Shown here piece after piece: positions 26,948 to 35,546 of a DNA stretch of 64,000 nucleotides; positions within the stretch are counted from its first letter, which is position 1; the number at the start of each line of letters is the position of its first letter. Made by a program: the position numbers and the translations under genes. Under the pieces are notes generated by a model, which did no database searches, was not told where the DNA came from, and saw only the letters and a program-made list of their open reading frames with translations. Source of the DNA: Desulfobaculum xiamenense. Lineage in GTDB: Bacteria > Desulfobacterota > Desulfovibrionia > Desulfovibrionales > Desulfovibrionaceae. Location: contig NZ_JAATJA010000001.1 of NCBI RefSeq assembly GCF_011927665.1, positions 1,407,019 to 1,471,018 of the forward strand, read 5' to 3'.

Positions 26948-28834
26948 ATGGCCGCCAAGGAAACACCCCAGCCACTGCCGAACGCCTACGATCCGCCTGC
27001 GGACACGCCGCCCCAGAACCCCGGCATTCCGCTCATCGTCTATCTCGGGCTGTTCATCTCGCTGACCATCCTGACCATCGCCACGACCATCGAACATGCG
27101 GACCAGAATCACAGCCGGGCCATGGACCTCACGCTGACGGCCATGGTTCCGCTGTTCGAAAGCAATCTTGAGGCCCCCGCCCCCGCGGCGCAAATCCAGC
27201 GCACCTTCGACGCCATGGCGATTCGCAGCGGCTTCACAGCCAACGTCACGGCCCCCGACACCACAGGCGTGCCAACCATCGTCGCCTCGACCGATCACAA
27301 GGCCATCGGCGGACCTGCCAGCGAGCGCCAAAGCCGCGTGCTACGCACGGGGCTACGCGAATTCGGAAGCTGTCTGCATCTCGGGCTTCCCGCCCTGTGC
27401 ATCCATCACCCGCTCAAGGATGCCACGGGCCGCACTGCGGCGGTCTTGACCTTCATCACGCCCCACGCCAGCAACACATCCGTGGTCTGGCTCTATTCGG
27501 GCGTCACGGCCTTCCTGTTCATGCTCGTGGCCGTGCTGCTCCACCGCCAGCAGCGCAAGACGCATCGGGAGCTCGAACGCCGCAAACGCACCGAGGCCCA
27601 ACTCCGGCAGATCATCGACCTCGTCCCGCACCTCATCTTCGCCAAGGACGAAAACAGCCGCTACATCCTCGCCAACACGACCGTAGCGGCCATCCACGGG
27701 CTGCACCCCTCCCAACTCATCGGCAGACGGCAGGACGAACTGACCTCGCCCACCCCGGAGCAGACGGTGCGCTACATGATGGACGACAGGCGGGTCATCC
27801 GCTCTGGCCGCCCGAAGCTCGGCTTCGAACAGGAAATCGACACGGCGGACGGCAAACGGCTGGTTCTCGTGGCCAGCAAGATTCCGTTCACCACGGCAGG
27901 ACGTCCCGCAGTGCTCGGCGTTGGCATCGACATCACCGAACGCAAGGCCATGGAGGCGGAACTGCGGCGACACAGGGACAGACTGGAGGAATTGGTCGCG
28001 GAGCGCACACTGGAATTGGAAAGGACAAACACGAGACTCCTGCGCGAAGTGAACGAGCGCAAGGCCATACAGAAGATGATGCAGCAGTCCATTTCGGACA
28101 AGGAAGTCCTGCTGCACGAAGTCCACCACCGTGTGATGAACAATCTTCAGGTCATATCAGGGCTTGTAGACATGGCGGGACGCCGGGCCACGACACCGGA
28201 GATGCGTACACTCGCCGAGGATATCGGCGCGAAGATACACAGCATCAGCCTCGTCCACACCCAGCTTTACCAGAGCGAAAACCTCGACAACATTGATTTC
28301 GTCCGCTACGCGCACGACCTCTGCACGCACCTGCGGCACGTCTTCGGCATGCATCGCGTGCGTCTCGACTTCGACACCGCCCCCCTACGGCTGCCCATCG
28401 GCATGGCAAGCCCCTGCGGCATGGTGCTGAACGAACTCGTCAGCAACAGCTTCAAGCATGCCTTCCACGCCGAGAGAGCGGGCACCCTCCACGTCGGCAT
28501 CCACACCTGCGACGGCACCGCCATTCTGACGGTGCGCGACGACGGACCGGGCCTCCCGCAGGGCTTCGTTCCCGCAGGGGCATCCGGCATGGGCATGCGG
28601 CTGGTGGCGAACATCGTCACTTTCCAACTCCGCGGCTCCCTCGACATGACAACCGAAAACGGAACCGCCGTCCGCATCGCCTTCCCGCTTCCCGCAAAGC
28701 CAGAACAGCCCGAGGCTCAAGAACCGAGCGACGCCTACCGGCCGCCGCGCACCAGCGCCAGCAGCATGACACACACGCAGACGGCCAATCCCGCTCCGGT
28801 GGCGAAGACGCCGTCGAGCCCCCACAGGGCGTAG
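26948..28834 (+). CDS. Membrane sensor histidine kinase (PAS-HisKA_2)
   Basis: 628 residues. Two membrane helices (~30-50 and ~177-200) enclose a periplasmic sensor region. A PAS domain (~215-340), a coiled coil, a HisKA_2 dimerisation domain with the phosphoacceptor in EVHHRVMNNLQ (His394) and an HATPase_c domain with N-box MVLNELVSNSFKHAF and DDGPGL follow. HisKA_2/HWE-like kinases usually phosphorylate a separate regulator. No response regulator is adjacent, so it is an orphan kinase. The 3' end overlaps the convergent MFS gene by 100 bases. Confidence 0.9.
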   Translation: MAAKETPQPLPNAYDPPADTPPQNPGIPLIVYLGLFISLTILTIATTIEHADQNHSRAMDLTLTAMVPLFESNLEAPAPAAQIQRTFDAMAIRSGFTANVTAPDTTGVPTIVASTDHKAIGGPASERQSRVLRTGLREFGSCLHLGLPALCIHHPLKDATGRTAAVLTFITPHASNTSVVWLYSGVTAFLFMLVAVLLHRQQRKTHRELERRKRTEAQLRQIIDLVPHLIFAKDENSRYILANTTVAAIHGLHPSQLIGRRQDELTSPTPEQTVRYMMDDRRVIRSGRPKLGFEQEIDTADGKRLVLVASKIPFTTAGRPAVLGVGIDITERKAMEAELRRHRDRLEELVAERTLELERTNTRLLREVNERKAIQKMMQQSISDKEVLLHEVHHRVMNNLQVISGLVDMAGRRATTPEMRTLAEDIGAKIHSISLVHTQLYQSENLDNIDFVRYAHDLCTHLRHVFGMHRVRLDFDTAPLRLPIGMASPCGMVLNELVSNSFKHAFHAERAGTLHVGIHTCDGTAILTVRDDGPGLPQGFVPAGASGMGMRLVANIVTFQLRGSLDMTTENGTAVRIAFPLPAKPEQPEAQEPSDAYRPPRTSASSMTHTQTANPAPVAKTPSSPHRA

Positions 28835-29922
28835 GCTCCGCCCATCACCAGCGGCCCAAGCGTCTGCCCCACCCGCAGCACCATGCCGTTCAGGGCCATG
28901 AAGGCTCCGCGCTGTTCCATGGGCGCAAGCCCGGCCAGCATGGCCTGCACGTTGGGGATGTTCAAAGCCTGCGCGACACCGAACAGCAGTACGGGCAGAA
29001 TCACGGCCCACATATCGGGCATGAGCGGAAGGAGTAGCGCGGACGCCGCATAGAGCATGAACGCGACCACGAGTAGCGAAAACGACCGGAAGCGCCGGGA
29101 TAGCGTGCCGAGTTGCGTGGCGACCGTGGCGGAGGTGAAGCTCGACGCGGCGATGACAATGCCTATGGACGTCGGGTCGGCGTGGAAATTCCGGGCCAGA
29201 TGGATGGGCAGGTAGGCGATGATGACGCCGTAGAGGATGATGAAGGTCGCTGCCGTGGTCAGGAACAGGGCCAGCACGCGAGGGGTGGCCGCCATGCGCG
29301 CGGCGCTTCGCATGTATTCCATGAACGCGCCGTTGCTGCGCGGCTCCGGCGCGTCAAGCCAGCGCCAGACCACCACGGCCAGCGGCAGGGCCAGAAGCGG
29401 CAACAGAAAAGGGCATCGCCAGCCGAACGCGGCCAGCGCTCCGCCCAGAAGCGGAAAGATCGTCGTACCTATGGAGAGGACGCTCGCGTTGTAGCCCATG
29501 GCCTGCAAGCGTTCCCGCCCCGAATACATGTCGCTTATGATGGTGGCGTTGAGCGCGCCGAGCGACGACGCACCAACCCCCTGCATGAAACGCAGGAGCA
29601 GCAGCACCCACAGCTTCGTGGTCATGGCGCACAACCCGCCGAACACGCCGAAACAGGCCAGCGCGGGCACGAGCACACGCTTTCGCCCGAAGCGGTCCGC
29701 CAGCACGCCGAACACCGGCGTGAACAGGACGCCCGGCAGCGTGAAGGCAGATATGAGCCACCAGGCCTGCGCGGGGGTGATGGACAGCGCGTCGAGCATG
29801 ACGGGCAAGGCCGGGGCAATGCTCGAAACGCCCATCACGGCCATGAGCGTCACGCCGAAGAGTATCTGGAGATTGCGATGCAGGTACAGCCTGCCGATCT
29901 CGTCCGGAGGGGAGTTGTGCAT
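28735..29922 (-). CDS. MFS transporter
   Basis: A 12-helix permease of the major facilitator superfamily, about 395 residues from ATG 29922 (AGGGTG upstream) or 408 from ATG 29961. Motif A is present (GVLADRFGRKRVLV) near helices 2-3, along with a proline-rich segment like those of drug/H+ antiporters (LFTPVFG). It probably exports a small molecule; the substrate is not visible. The gene ends inside the C-terminal coding region of the histidine kinase on the other strand, so the two are convergent and overlapping. Confidence 0.88.
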   Translation of the reverse strand: MHNSPPDEIGRLYLHRNLQILFGVTLMAVMGVSSIAPALPVMLDALSITPAQAWWLISAFTLPGVLFTPVFGVLADRFGRKRVLVPALACFGVFGGLCAMTTKLWVLLLLRFMQGVGASSLGALNATIISDMYSGRERLQAMGYNASVLSIGTTIFPLLGGALAAFGWRCPFLLPLLALPLAVVVWRWLDAPEPRSNGAFMEYMRSAARMAATPRVLALFLTTAATFIILYGVIIAYLPIHLARNFHADPTSIGIVIAASSFTSATVATQLGTLSRRFRSFSLLVVAFMLYAASALLLPLMPDMWAVILPVLLFGVAQALNIPNVQAMLAGLAPMEQRGAFMALNGMVLRVGQTLGPLVMGGAYALWGLDGVFATGAGLAVCVCVMLLALVRGGR

Positions 29923-30038
29923 GCGCAGCACCCTACACACAGGGGACTGCATTGTCTGCATTTTTCATGGCGGGACGGGCTTGTCAGACAGCGGACGCAC
30001 CATCCGCCGGTTCTGCGCGCATGTGGACGAAGATATGA

Positions 30039-30067
30039 CGGCCCGGCCGCGCAATGCGACCGGGCCG
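30039..30067 (-). terminator. Hairpin after dctP-like gene
   Basis: CGGCCCGG and CCGGGCCG arms with a 13-base loop, directly beyond the stop of the TRAP binding-protein gene on the minus strand. The T tract is poor. Confidence 0.5.
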
Positions 30068-30074
30068 ACTGCGA

Positions 30075-31064
30075 CTAACGGCTTGTGGCGTCGAGAAACT
30101 TGTCGAGCAATTCGCGCGTCGCGGGATCGGAATAGATGTCCATATTCCGTAGCGATGCCGCCCGCGCCTTGAAGGAGGCGAGGTCCGGATTCTCGTCGAC
30201 GATCATTCCGGCGTCCTTGAGCTTGGCAAGGAAGTCCGCGACATTAGTGCGGTTCCACGCCCGCTGGTAGCGGGCAGCGTCGCGCATGCAGGTTGCGATC
30301 AGGGTGCGCGTTTCCTCGGGCAGGGAGTTGAACCACCCGAGATTGGCGATGTCCACATGCGCGGAATACACATGGCCCGTCAGGCTCAGATACTTCTGCA
30401 CCTCGAACAGGCGCGAGGTCCACACCACCCACAGGGGGTTCTCCTGCCCGTCGATGGTGCCCTGCTGCAACTCCGAATAGATGGGCCAGCCCATGGGCGT
30501 GGGATTCGCCCCCAGCGTGCGCCACAACTCCTTGTGCAACGTGGACTCCATGACCCGGATCTTGAGGCCCTTGGCGTCATCCACGGAGTGCACGGGGCGC
30601 ACGTTGTTGGTGAGATTGCGAAAGCCGTTCTCCGAGAAGGCGATACCCTTGAAACCCGCTCGTTCGAGGCTCGCCAGCACCTCCTGCCCCAGCGGACCAT
30701 CGAGCACCTCGTCCACCTGCTCGTAGTCGCGGAACATGAACGGGAAGCTGACCACCTTCACCTCGGGCACGAAGGTATCGAAGGGACCGAGGGTGATGAT
30801 GGCCATCTCCACCGCGCCCATCTGCACCTGTTGCAGAATCGCCGTCTCCGTGCCGAGGGAGCCGCTGTGGAAGATGTCCACCGCGTATTCGCCACCGCTG
30901 CGCTCTTCCAACAGTTGGCCGAACTTCTCAGCCGTGACGTGCTGCCCCGAACCGGGAGGCATGACAATGCCGAGCTTGATGACGGTCCGCGCCGAAGCCT
31001 GCCCCGGCCACAGGACCGCGAGGCACAGCACGAGCAGCAGCGGAACGAAGGTCTTTCTGATCAT
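30075..31064 (-). CDS. dctP: TRAP transporter solute-binding protein (DctP family)
   Basis: 329 residues from the ATG at 31064, chosen because it begins the signal peptide (MIRKTFVPLLLVLCLAVLWP) and has AAAGGG upstream. The DctP/SBP family is recognised by IVMPPGSGQHVTAEKF, the signature Arg-containing IRVMESTLHKELWRTLGANPTPM and the Y-S-E-L-Q-Q-G-T-I-D-G-Q-E-N. It captures a carboxylate-type ligand in the periplasm for a TRAP permease. The permease genes are not adjacent; the nearest pair lies at 35-36.8 kb on the other strand, so the partner is inferred, not proven. Confidence 0.92.
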   Translation of the reverse strand: MIRKTFVPLLLVLCLAVLWPGQASARTVIKLGIVMPPGSGQHVTAEKFGQLLEERSGGEYAVDIFHSGSLGTETAILQQVQMGAVEMAIITLGPFDTFVPEVKVVSFPFMFRDYEQVDEVLDGPLGQEVLASLERAGFKGIAFSENGFRNLTNNVRPVHSVDDAKGLKIRVMESTLHKELWRTLGANPTPMGWPIYSELQQGTIDGQENPLWVVWTSRLFEVQKYLSLTGHVYSAHVDIANLGWFNSLPEETRTLIATCMRDAARYQRAWNRTNVADFLAKLKDAGMIVDENPDLASFKARAASLRNMDIYSDPATRELLDKFLDATSR

Positions 31065-31164
31065 GTGCGTCATCCCTTTCGCTAAATGTTGTTGCTTACG
31101 CAATGAGAAACACAAAAACCGTGCGTGCGCAAGCGAGGCTCGCGCTGCCTACACGTGCAGGGCC

Positions 31165-31198
31165 AAAAAGAAAAGCCCCCGGCAATCGGTCCGGGGGC
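31165..31198 (-). terminator. Rho-independent terminator
   Basis: GCCCCCGG/CCGGGGGC arms. On the minus strand a run of T follows (TTTTCTTTTT). It ends the RRM gene before dctP. Confidence 0.85.
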
Positions 31199-31231
31199 CA
31201 TTCGCACCCGAAGGCGCTGACAAGGGGTGGG

Positions 31232-31501
31232 CTACCAGGGCATGCGCTCGCGACCGGAGCGCTCCTTGGCGATATTCACGCGAAGCGGCCTGCCGCCGAA
31301 CATGGCGCCATCCAGCGCCTCTATGGCGGCTTCTCCGCCTTGGTCCATTTCCACGAAACCGAAACCGCGAGGTCTGCCCGTGAACCGATCCTCGATGATT
31401 CGCACGGACGTGACGGTACCGTGCTCTTCGAACAGGGTCCGCACCTCTTCCTCAGAGGCACTGAATGGGAGGTTTCCGACATAGATGTTCTTCGTCGACA
31501 T
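31232..31501 (-). CDS. RRM-type RNA-binding protein
   Basis: 89 residues consisting of one RNA recognition motif: RNP2 IYVGNL near residue 6 and RNP1 RGFGFVEM near residue 50. The start is the ATG at 31501 with GGAG eight bases upstream. Such single-RRM proteins occur in cyanobacteria and deltaproteobacteria and bind RNA; their targets are unknown. A minus-strand terminator separates it from the TRAP binding-protein gene, so it is probably transcribed alone. Confidence 0.92.
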   Translation of the reverse strand: MSTKNIYVGNLPFSASEEEVRTLFEEHGTVTSVRIIEDRFTGRPRGFGFVEMDQGGEAAIEALDGAMFGGRPLRVNIAKERSGRERMPW

Positions 31502-32250
31502 ACAACCGCTCCTCAATGAATTTTGCTCACATCACCAATTGATGCGCTTGAAAAGGATTCACTGTGCTCAATATGCCATGGATGCATCAAAAATCAAGAG
31601 GGTTTGCAAAATCTTGCATGTCTTTTCGCACATTTCCGTCACGAAAGCATTCCACCAATAGCCAAACGCCGAGCATTTCACACCGCCATTGGCGGAATTT
31701 CAGCCATCCAGCATCTATTTCGCATTGGCATCCCGCCCATGTGCATCCAGGCTCCCGGCATCAAGGAACCACTCTGCGCCCGACACCTTCAGCCTTCCGA
31801 CGGATGCTGCCACACGTACCAAGCACTCACACGCCACGAAGGGACATCTGTCTGAAATGCCTGCCAGATGCGGACTTTTCACGCGTTTTACGCAACCATT
31901 ACAAACCCATACAAACCCGCCATGAAATGAAGTGGCATCACGGCAGGTTGCGACCAAAAAGCCGCACGCCACGGGCATTTTGCCTCTTTGGCGTTGACGC
32001 GCCAACGTGTTCGGCCGTATTCTCTTGAGTATGGACATCTCCGGCGTTCCAACTGGATTCCAACGCATGGCAGGCACCGCCAGCCTTCCACGCATGCTCG
32101 GATACACGCCGTCCATCTCCCCGCACTGATCGAGAACACGACCGAACGGAATCATTCCACGGCCCATGGGCCGCCTTGTTGTGAGGAGCACGACGGCGGG
32201 ATTCATGCGATGACGGGCTACGGCCCCGAAACGTTGTGAAGGAGCACGAC
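31502..32250. other. Gene-free interval with repeated ribosome-site segment
   Basis: About 750 bases, AT-richer than the surroundings. Open frames here (both strands) lack ribosome sites and coding-like composition. Just before the next gene, a segment reading GTTGTGAGGAGCACGACG (from 32178) is repeated with few changes as GTTGTGAAGGAGCACGACG (from 32233). Only the second copy leads into a start codon. The remaining sequence shows nothing I can name. Confidence 0.45.
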
Positions 32251-32634
32251 GTGGGACTCAACATAAGCTACAAACGATTGCTCTGTAGTGGCACCTGCGG
32301 ACGCCGCAAGCTCCTTGAGCTGTTGGTGACCACGGAGGAAGGCTCCTATTCCGTCAACGAGGGCGACATCATCGACGTGGCGCACGGACGCGGCGACACG
32401 TCCACCCGACAACGCACCGCATGGCGAGAAGGCCAGCGTACGCCATCGTCAGGATGGGAACCGGACTATGAGATAGTGGTCTGGCAGGGAACGCAGGATT
32501 CCAACGCGAAAGGCATCGACAGCATCCGCAACCGCAGGACGCTGGCGCTACCGGAAACGGGGCTTGCGCAACTGGGACCGGGCATCGGCCCGTCCGAGGA
32601 CGGACCGAGCTCCATACTGGACAGAAAAGTCTAG
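32251..32634 (+). CDS. Hypothetical protein
   Basis: 127 residues from a GTG at 32251 with GGAG six bases upstream. Basic and polar, with no membrane segment; a G-T-C-G-R-R motif near the N-terminus is the only notable feature. The C-terminal part has a low-complexity G-P-G-I-G-P-S-E-D-G-P segment. It ends overlapping the stop of the convergent thiamine-binding-like gene by four bases. Confidence 0.55.
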   Translation: MGLNISYKRLLCSGTCGRRKLLELLVTTEEGSYSVNEGDIIDVAHGRGDTSTRQRTAWREGQRTPSSGWEPDYEIVVWQGTQDSNAKGIDSIRNRRTLALPETGLAQLGPGIGPSEDGPSSILDRKV

Positions 32635-32930
32635 ACGGCGGGTAGCTTGGAGAGGACGGATTCGGGCTTGGACCGCATGCGCCCCTCGCCCTCGCGCCAG
32701 TCCACGCGCATGGTCATGGAGATGCGTCCACAGTCGCTGCGCAGTTCCTCGAAGCACGCGGTGACCACGGCCATCACCTCACCCCATTCGCCCTCGATGC
32801 TGGTGCTCATGGGGCCGAGTTCGTACGGCAGGCCGCTGTCGCGAATCACCCGCAGCACGCGGGCCACGTAGGGGCTGAGGCTCTCCCCCACGCCAACCGG
32901 AAAAACCGTCAGATCGACGATGACGCTCAT
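32631..32930 (-). CDS. MTH1187-family thiamine-binding-like protein
   Basis: 99 residues from the ATG at 32930, preceded by GGGAGG. The family signature is clear: MSVIVDLTVFPVG, S-P-Y-V-A-R-V-L and the Y-E-L-G-P-M-S-T-S-I-E-G-E-W segment. Members form ferredoxin-like tetramers and several bind thiamine; the physiological role is uncertain. No TPP riboswitch was seen upstream, where only ~30 bases separate it from a terminator. Confidence 0.9.
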   Translation of the reverse strand: MSVIVDLTVFPVGVGESLSPYVARVLRVIRDSGLPYELGPMSTSIEGEWGEVMAVVTACFEELRSDCGRISMTMRVDWREGEGRMRSKPESVLSKLPAV

Positions 32931-32961
32931 GATGCCCTCCCGGCGCTGACGCGCCACAAAG

Positions 32962-32992
32962 AAAAAGGCCGCGGAGTTCGCTCCGCGGCCTT
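32962..32992 (-). terminator. Rho-independent terminator
   Basis: AAGGCCGCGGAG/CTCCGCGGCCTT arms with a TTCG loop. On the minus strand it is followed by a TTTTTC tract. It ends the ferredoxin/oxidoreductase pair. Confidence 0.9.
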
Positions 32993-33004
32993 GCATTTCG
33001 ACTG

Positions 33005-33520
33005 CTACTTACCCCGCATCTGCCGTATCTGCTTCATGACCAGCTTCTGTGAGGCAAGGGCCTGCTTGGTCCGCAGTTCCTTGAGTTCCTCGCGGTCAAC
33101 GTAGTAGATGGCTTCCGCCGGACAAATCTCGACACAGGCCGGTCCCATGCCGCGCCGCCTGCGCTCCGCGCACAGGTCGCACTTGGTGACCGGCACCACG
33201 CCGCCCGCATGGTAGATGGCCATGAACGGGCAGGCCTCCTTGCACTTCATGGCCCTACAGCCACGACACAGCGAGGGGTTGTGCAGCACGACGCCCTTGG
33301 CGTCCTTGCTGATGGCTCCAACGGGGCAGGCCTTGATGCACTGCGGGCTTTCGCAGTGGTGGCAATAGAGCGGAAAGGCCATTCCCTCGTCGGTCTGGGT
33401 CATCTGGATGCGCGGGATGCCATGCAGGAACTTACAGATCGCCTCGCACGACTCGCAACCGATGCACTTGGAATAGTCAACGAATTTCGTTTTCAGACAA
33501 ACGTCCTTGTCCTCGGGCAT
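33005..33520 (-). CDS. Four-cluster 4Fe-4S ferredoxin-type electron-transfer protein
   Basis: 171 residues in the HycB/CooF/DmsB-like family. Four cysteine groups are visible: CIGCESCEAIC, CHHCESPQCIKACP, CRGCRAMKCKEACP and CDLCAERRRRGMGPACVEICP, compatible with four [4Fe-4S] clusters. There is no twin-arginine signal, so it acts in the cytoplasm. It lies 33 bases downstream of an NADPH-type FAD oxidoreductase gene and probably passes electrons to or from it. Confidence 0.92.
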   Translation of the reverse strand: MPEDKDVCLKTKFVDYSKCIGCESCEAICKFLHGIPRIQMTQTDEGMAFPLYCHHCESPQCIKACPVGAISKDAKGVVLHNPSLCRGCRAMKCKEACPFMAIYHAGGVVPVTKCDLCAERRRRGMGPACVEICPAEAIYYVDREELKELRTKQALASQKLVMKQIRQMRGK

Positions 33521-33553
33521 GTTCTTCTCCGATGAACGCTTTCGTTTTCGGGG

Positions 33554-34615
33554 CTAGACGCGATTGGCCGACCAGTCGAGCCACTCTTCCATGGACCGTG
33601 CGGCTTCAAGGCCGCTGGTCACGGCCCAGCCGATCTTGCTGGGACCGTTCAGCGCGTCGCCAGCGAGAAACACGCCTTCCATGGGCGTCATGCGCGGCCA
33701 GCCGGTAGCCTGCTTGCGCACCTTGGCCAGTTCCACCCGATCCGCGGCGGGCACGGTGGGCATCTCGCCGACGGCGGTGATAACCATGTCCACCTCAATC
33801 ACCTTGTTGGAACCGGACTCGGGGATGGGGCAGCGTCTGCCGCTCTCGTCCGGCTCACCAAGGGAGCACTGGATGTACTCCAGCGCCTCCACCCTGTCCT
33901 GTCCGAGAATGCGCACAGGCAGCGTCAGTTCCTTCCAGACCATGCCACGGTCGTGCAGGAGCGCGACCTCATAGGGACCGGCCGGTGCCTCGTTGCTGGT
34001 GCGGCGATAAAGCATGTAGACCTTCTCGGCGTTACTGCGCAGGGCGCAGTCCGCCGCGTCCACGGCGGAGAGGCCGCCGCCGACGATGGCCACGCGCTTG
34101 CCCGCCGCGTCGGCAACGCAAATGTCCTTGGTGCACGCCGCACCGCGTAGCGGAAAGAGATATTCGAGGCCGGAGAGTACGCCGGGCAGGTCTTCGCCGG
34201 GAATGCCCATGCGCCGCGAGCGCCACGACCCGGTGCACAGCAGAACGGCATCGAAGCGGCGGCGAAGGTCCTCAAGAACGACGGTTTCCTGCACCAGCTC
34301 GTCACCCTCGTCGTGGACATCCTCGCCCTCGCCAACAACCTTGACCCGAGGGTGAAACACCACGCCGTAGTGCTCGACCAGCCGCCGGGCCGCGGCCTCG
34401 ATGCGATCCATGGGTAGCCGGACGTCCGGAATGCCGAAATACAGCAAGCCGCCCGGCTTGGGCATCTTGTCGAACATTTCCACGCGGTAGCCTTGGCAGG
34501 CCAAATATCCCGACGCGGCCATCCCGGATGGCCCGGCACCGACCACGGCAACACTGCGGCCGTTGGGCTCGCCGGGAGTATCGCGGAACAGGCCGTAATT
34601 CATGCCTTTACTCAT
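33554..34615 (-). CDS. GltD-like FAD/NAD(P) oxidoreductase
   Basis: 353 residues from the ATG at 34615 (AGGGGA upstream); the open frame further upstream is not coding-like. It has an FAD-binding VAVVGAGPSGMAASGYLA, a second Rossmann motif VAIVGGGLSAVDAA and the flavin-site GVFLAGDA. It resembles the glutamate-synthase beta-subunit fold but lacks the N-terminal Fe-S domain of GltD. No glutamate synthase large subunit is nearby. With the adjacent ferredoxin it may form an NAD(P)H-ferredoxin exchange unit. It forms a two-gene operon with the ferredoxin. Confidence 0.87.
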   Translation of the reverse strand: MSKGMNYGLFRDTPGEPNGRSVAVVGAGPSGMAASGYLACQGYRVEMFDKMPKPGGLLYFGIPDVRLPMDRIEAAARRLVEHYGVVFHPRVKVVGEGEDVHDEGDELVQETVVLEDLRRRFDAVLLCTGSWRSRRMGIPGEDLPGVLSGLEYLFPLRGAACTKDICVADAAGKRVAIVGGGLSAVDAADCALRSNAEKVYMLYRRTSNEAPAGPYEVALLHDRGMVWKELTLPVRILGQDRVEALEYIQCSLGEPDESGRRCPIPESGSNKVIEVDMVITAVGEMPTVPAADRVELAKVRKQATGWPRMTPMEGVFLAGDALNGPSKIGWAVTSGLEAARSMEEWLDWSANRV

Positions 34616-35051
34616 GAGGTTCCCCTTTTCGATTTCCACGGTACCGCCGTGGGAGTCCACTCTGCAAGGGAGTTCGTCGTACAGATTACCGGATTTGCTG
34701 CGCACGCACAATGAATGGCGCCGCAGGGGGGATTGTGATTCACATATTTCGCAGGGCCTGTCCACCGCGTTTTTCCCCGCAACTGGCCGCCAGTCCTGAC
34801 GACTCGGGAAACGGACCACGCTGCCGCGCCCGGACGTCCACCCGTTCGGCCCGCCGGGAAGGTGGACACCGAATCGGCTCCAATATGCCCGCCGGGCTTG
34901 CCTTTTCACTATTGAGCCTGTACGGGTGTTCGCCCCGAAGCCATGGGCTTGCCGCCCTGCTTGCGGGACTGCTACACTGGTCATGCGCCGCAGGACGCGG
35001 CGCACGCAACATCTGCCCAATCATTCGCAGCAGCGCCAAGCCGACCGAATC
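34616..35051. other. Gene-free divergent interval
   Basis: About 435 bases separating the oxidoreductase and TRAP permease genes, so it must contain two promoters. Some open frames exist but start without ribosome sites. No repeat, RNA gene or riboswitch was recognised. Confidence 0.4.
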
Positions 35052-35546
35052 ATGCACACACTTCTCCGCCTCGTCTCCCGCCTGAGCCATGCGCTCAACG
35101 CACTTGCGCAATGGGCGCTCATGCTTTGCGGCATGGGCATGGTCGCCGTCATCGGCCTTCAGGTCTTCTTCCGCTACGTCCTGAACGATTCCCTGTTCTG
35201 GTCCGAGGAATTGGGCCGGATGCTCCTCGTATGGCTGACCTTTCTCGGTGCCAGCGTTGCCTACAGGCGCGGCGCGCACATCGGCGTGGACATCCTCTCC
35301 GCCAGCCTGCCCCGCACGCCACGGCGCGTGGTGGGCGTCATCTCGCATCTGGTGTGCCTCGCCTTCTTCGCGCTGGTCGCCTACCACGGATTCAGATTCC
35401 TCGATCTGCTGAAATTCCAGAGCACTACGAGCCTCGGCGTAAGCAGGCAGGTGCCGTTCATCATGGTCCCAGTGGGGGCGGCGCTCATGTTCCTGCACGG
35501 GCTGGCCTTCCTGCTTGAAGACCTGATCGGCGGTGATGACCGATGA
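35052..35546 (+). CDS. dctQ: TRAP transporter small permease (DctQ family)
   Basis: 164 residues with four membrane helices, starting MHTLLRLVSRL. The DctQ signature includes the F-F-R-Y-V-L-N-D-S-L-F-W-S-E-E-L-G-R segment and a K/R-rich loop with RRGAHIGVD. It assists the large permease in carboxylate uptake. The ribosome site is weak. Its stop overlaps the dctM start (ATGA). Confidence 0.9.
   Translation: MHTLLRLVSRLSHALNALAQWALMLCGMGMVAVIGLQVFFRYVLNDSLFWSEELGRMLLVWLTFLGASVAYRRGAHIGVDILSASLPRTPRRVVGVISHLVCLAFFALVAYHGFRFLDLLKFQSTTSLGVSRQVPFIMVPVGAALMFLHGLAFLLEDLIGGDDR

Noticed and set aside
31564-32206. Open frames in the 31.5-32.2 kb interval
   Set aside because: They lack ribosome sites, are AT-rich or Arg-rich and show no recognised motif.
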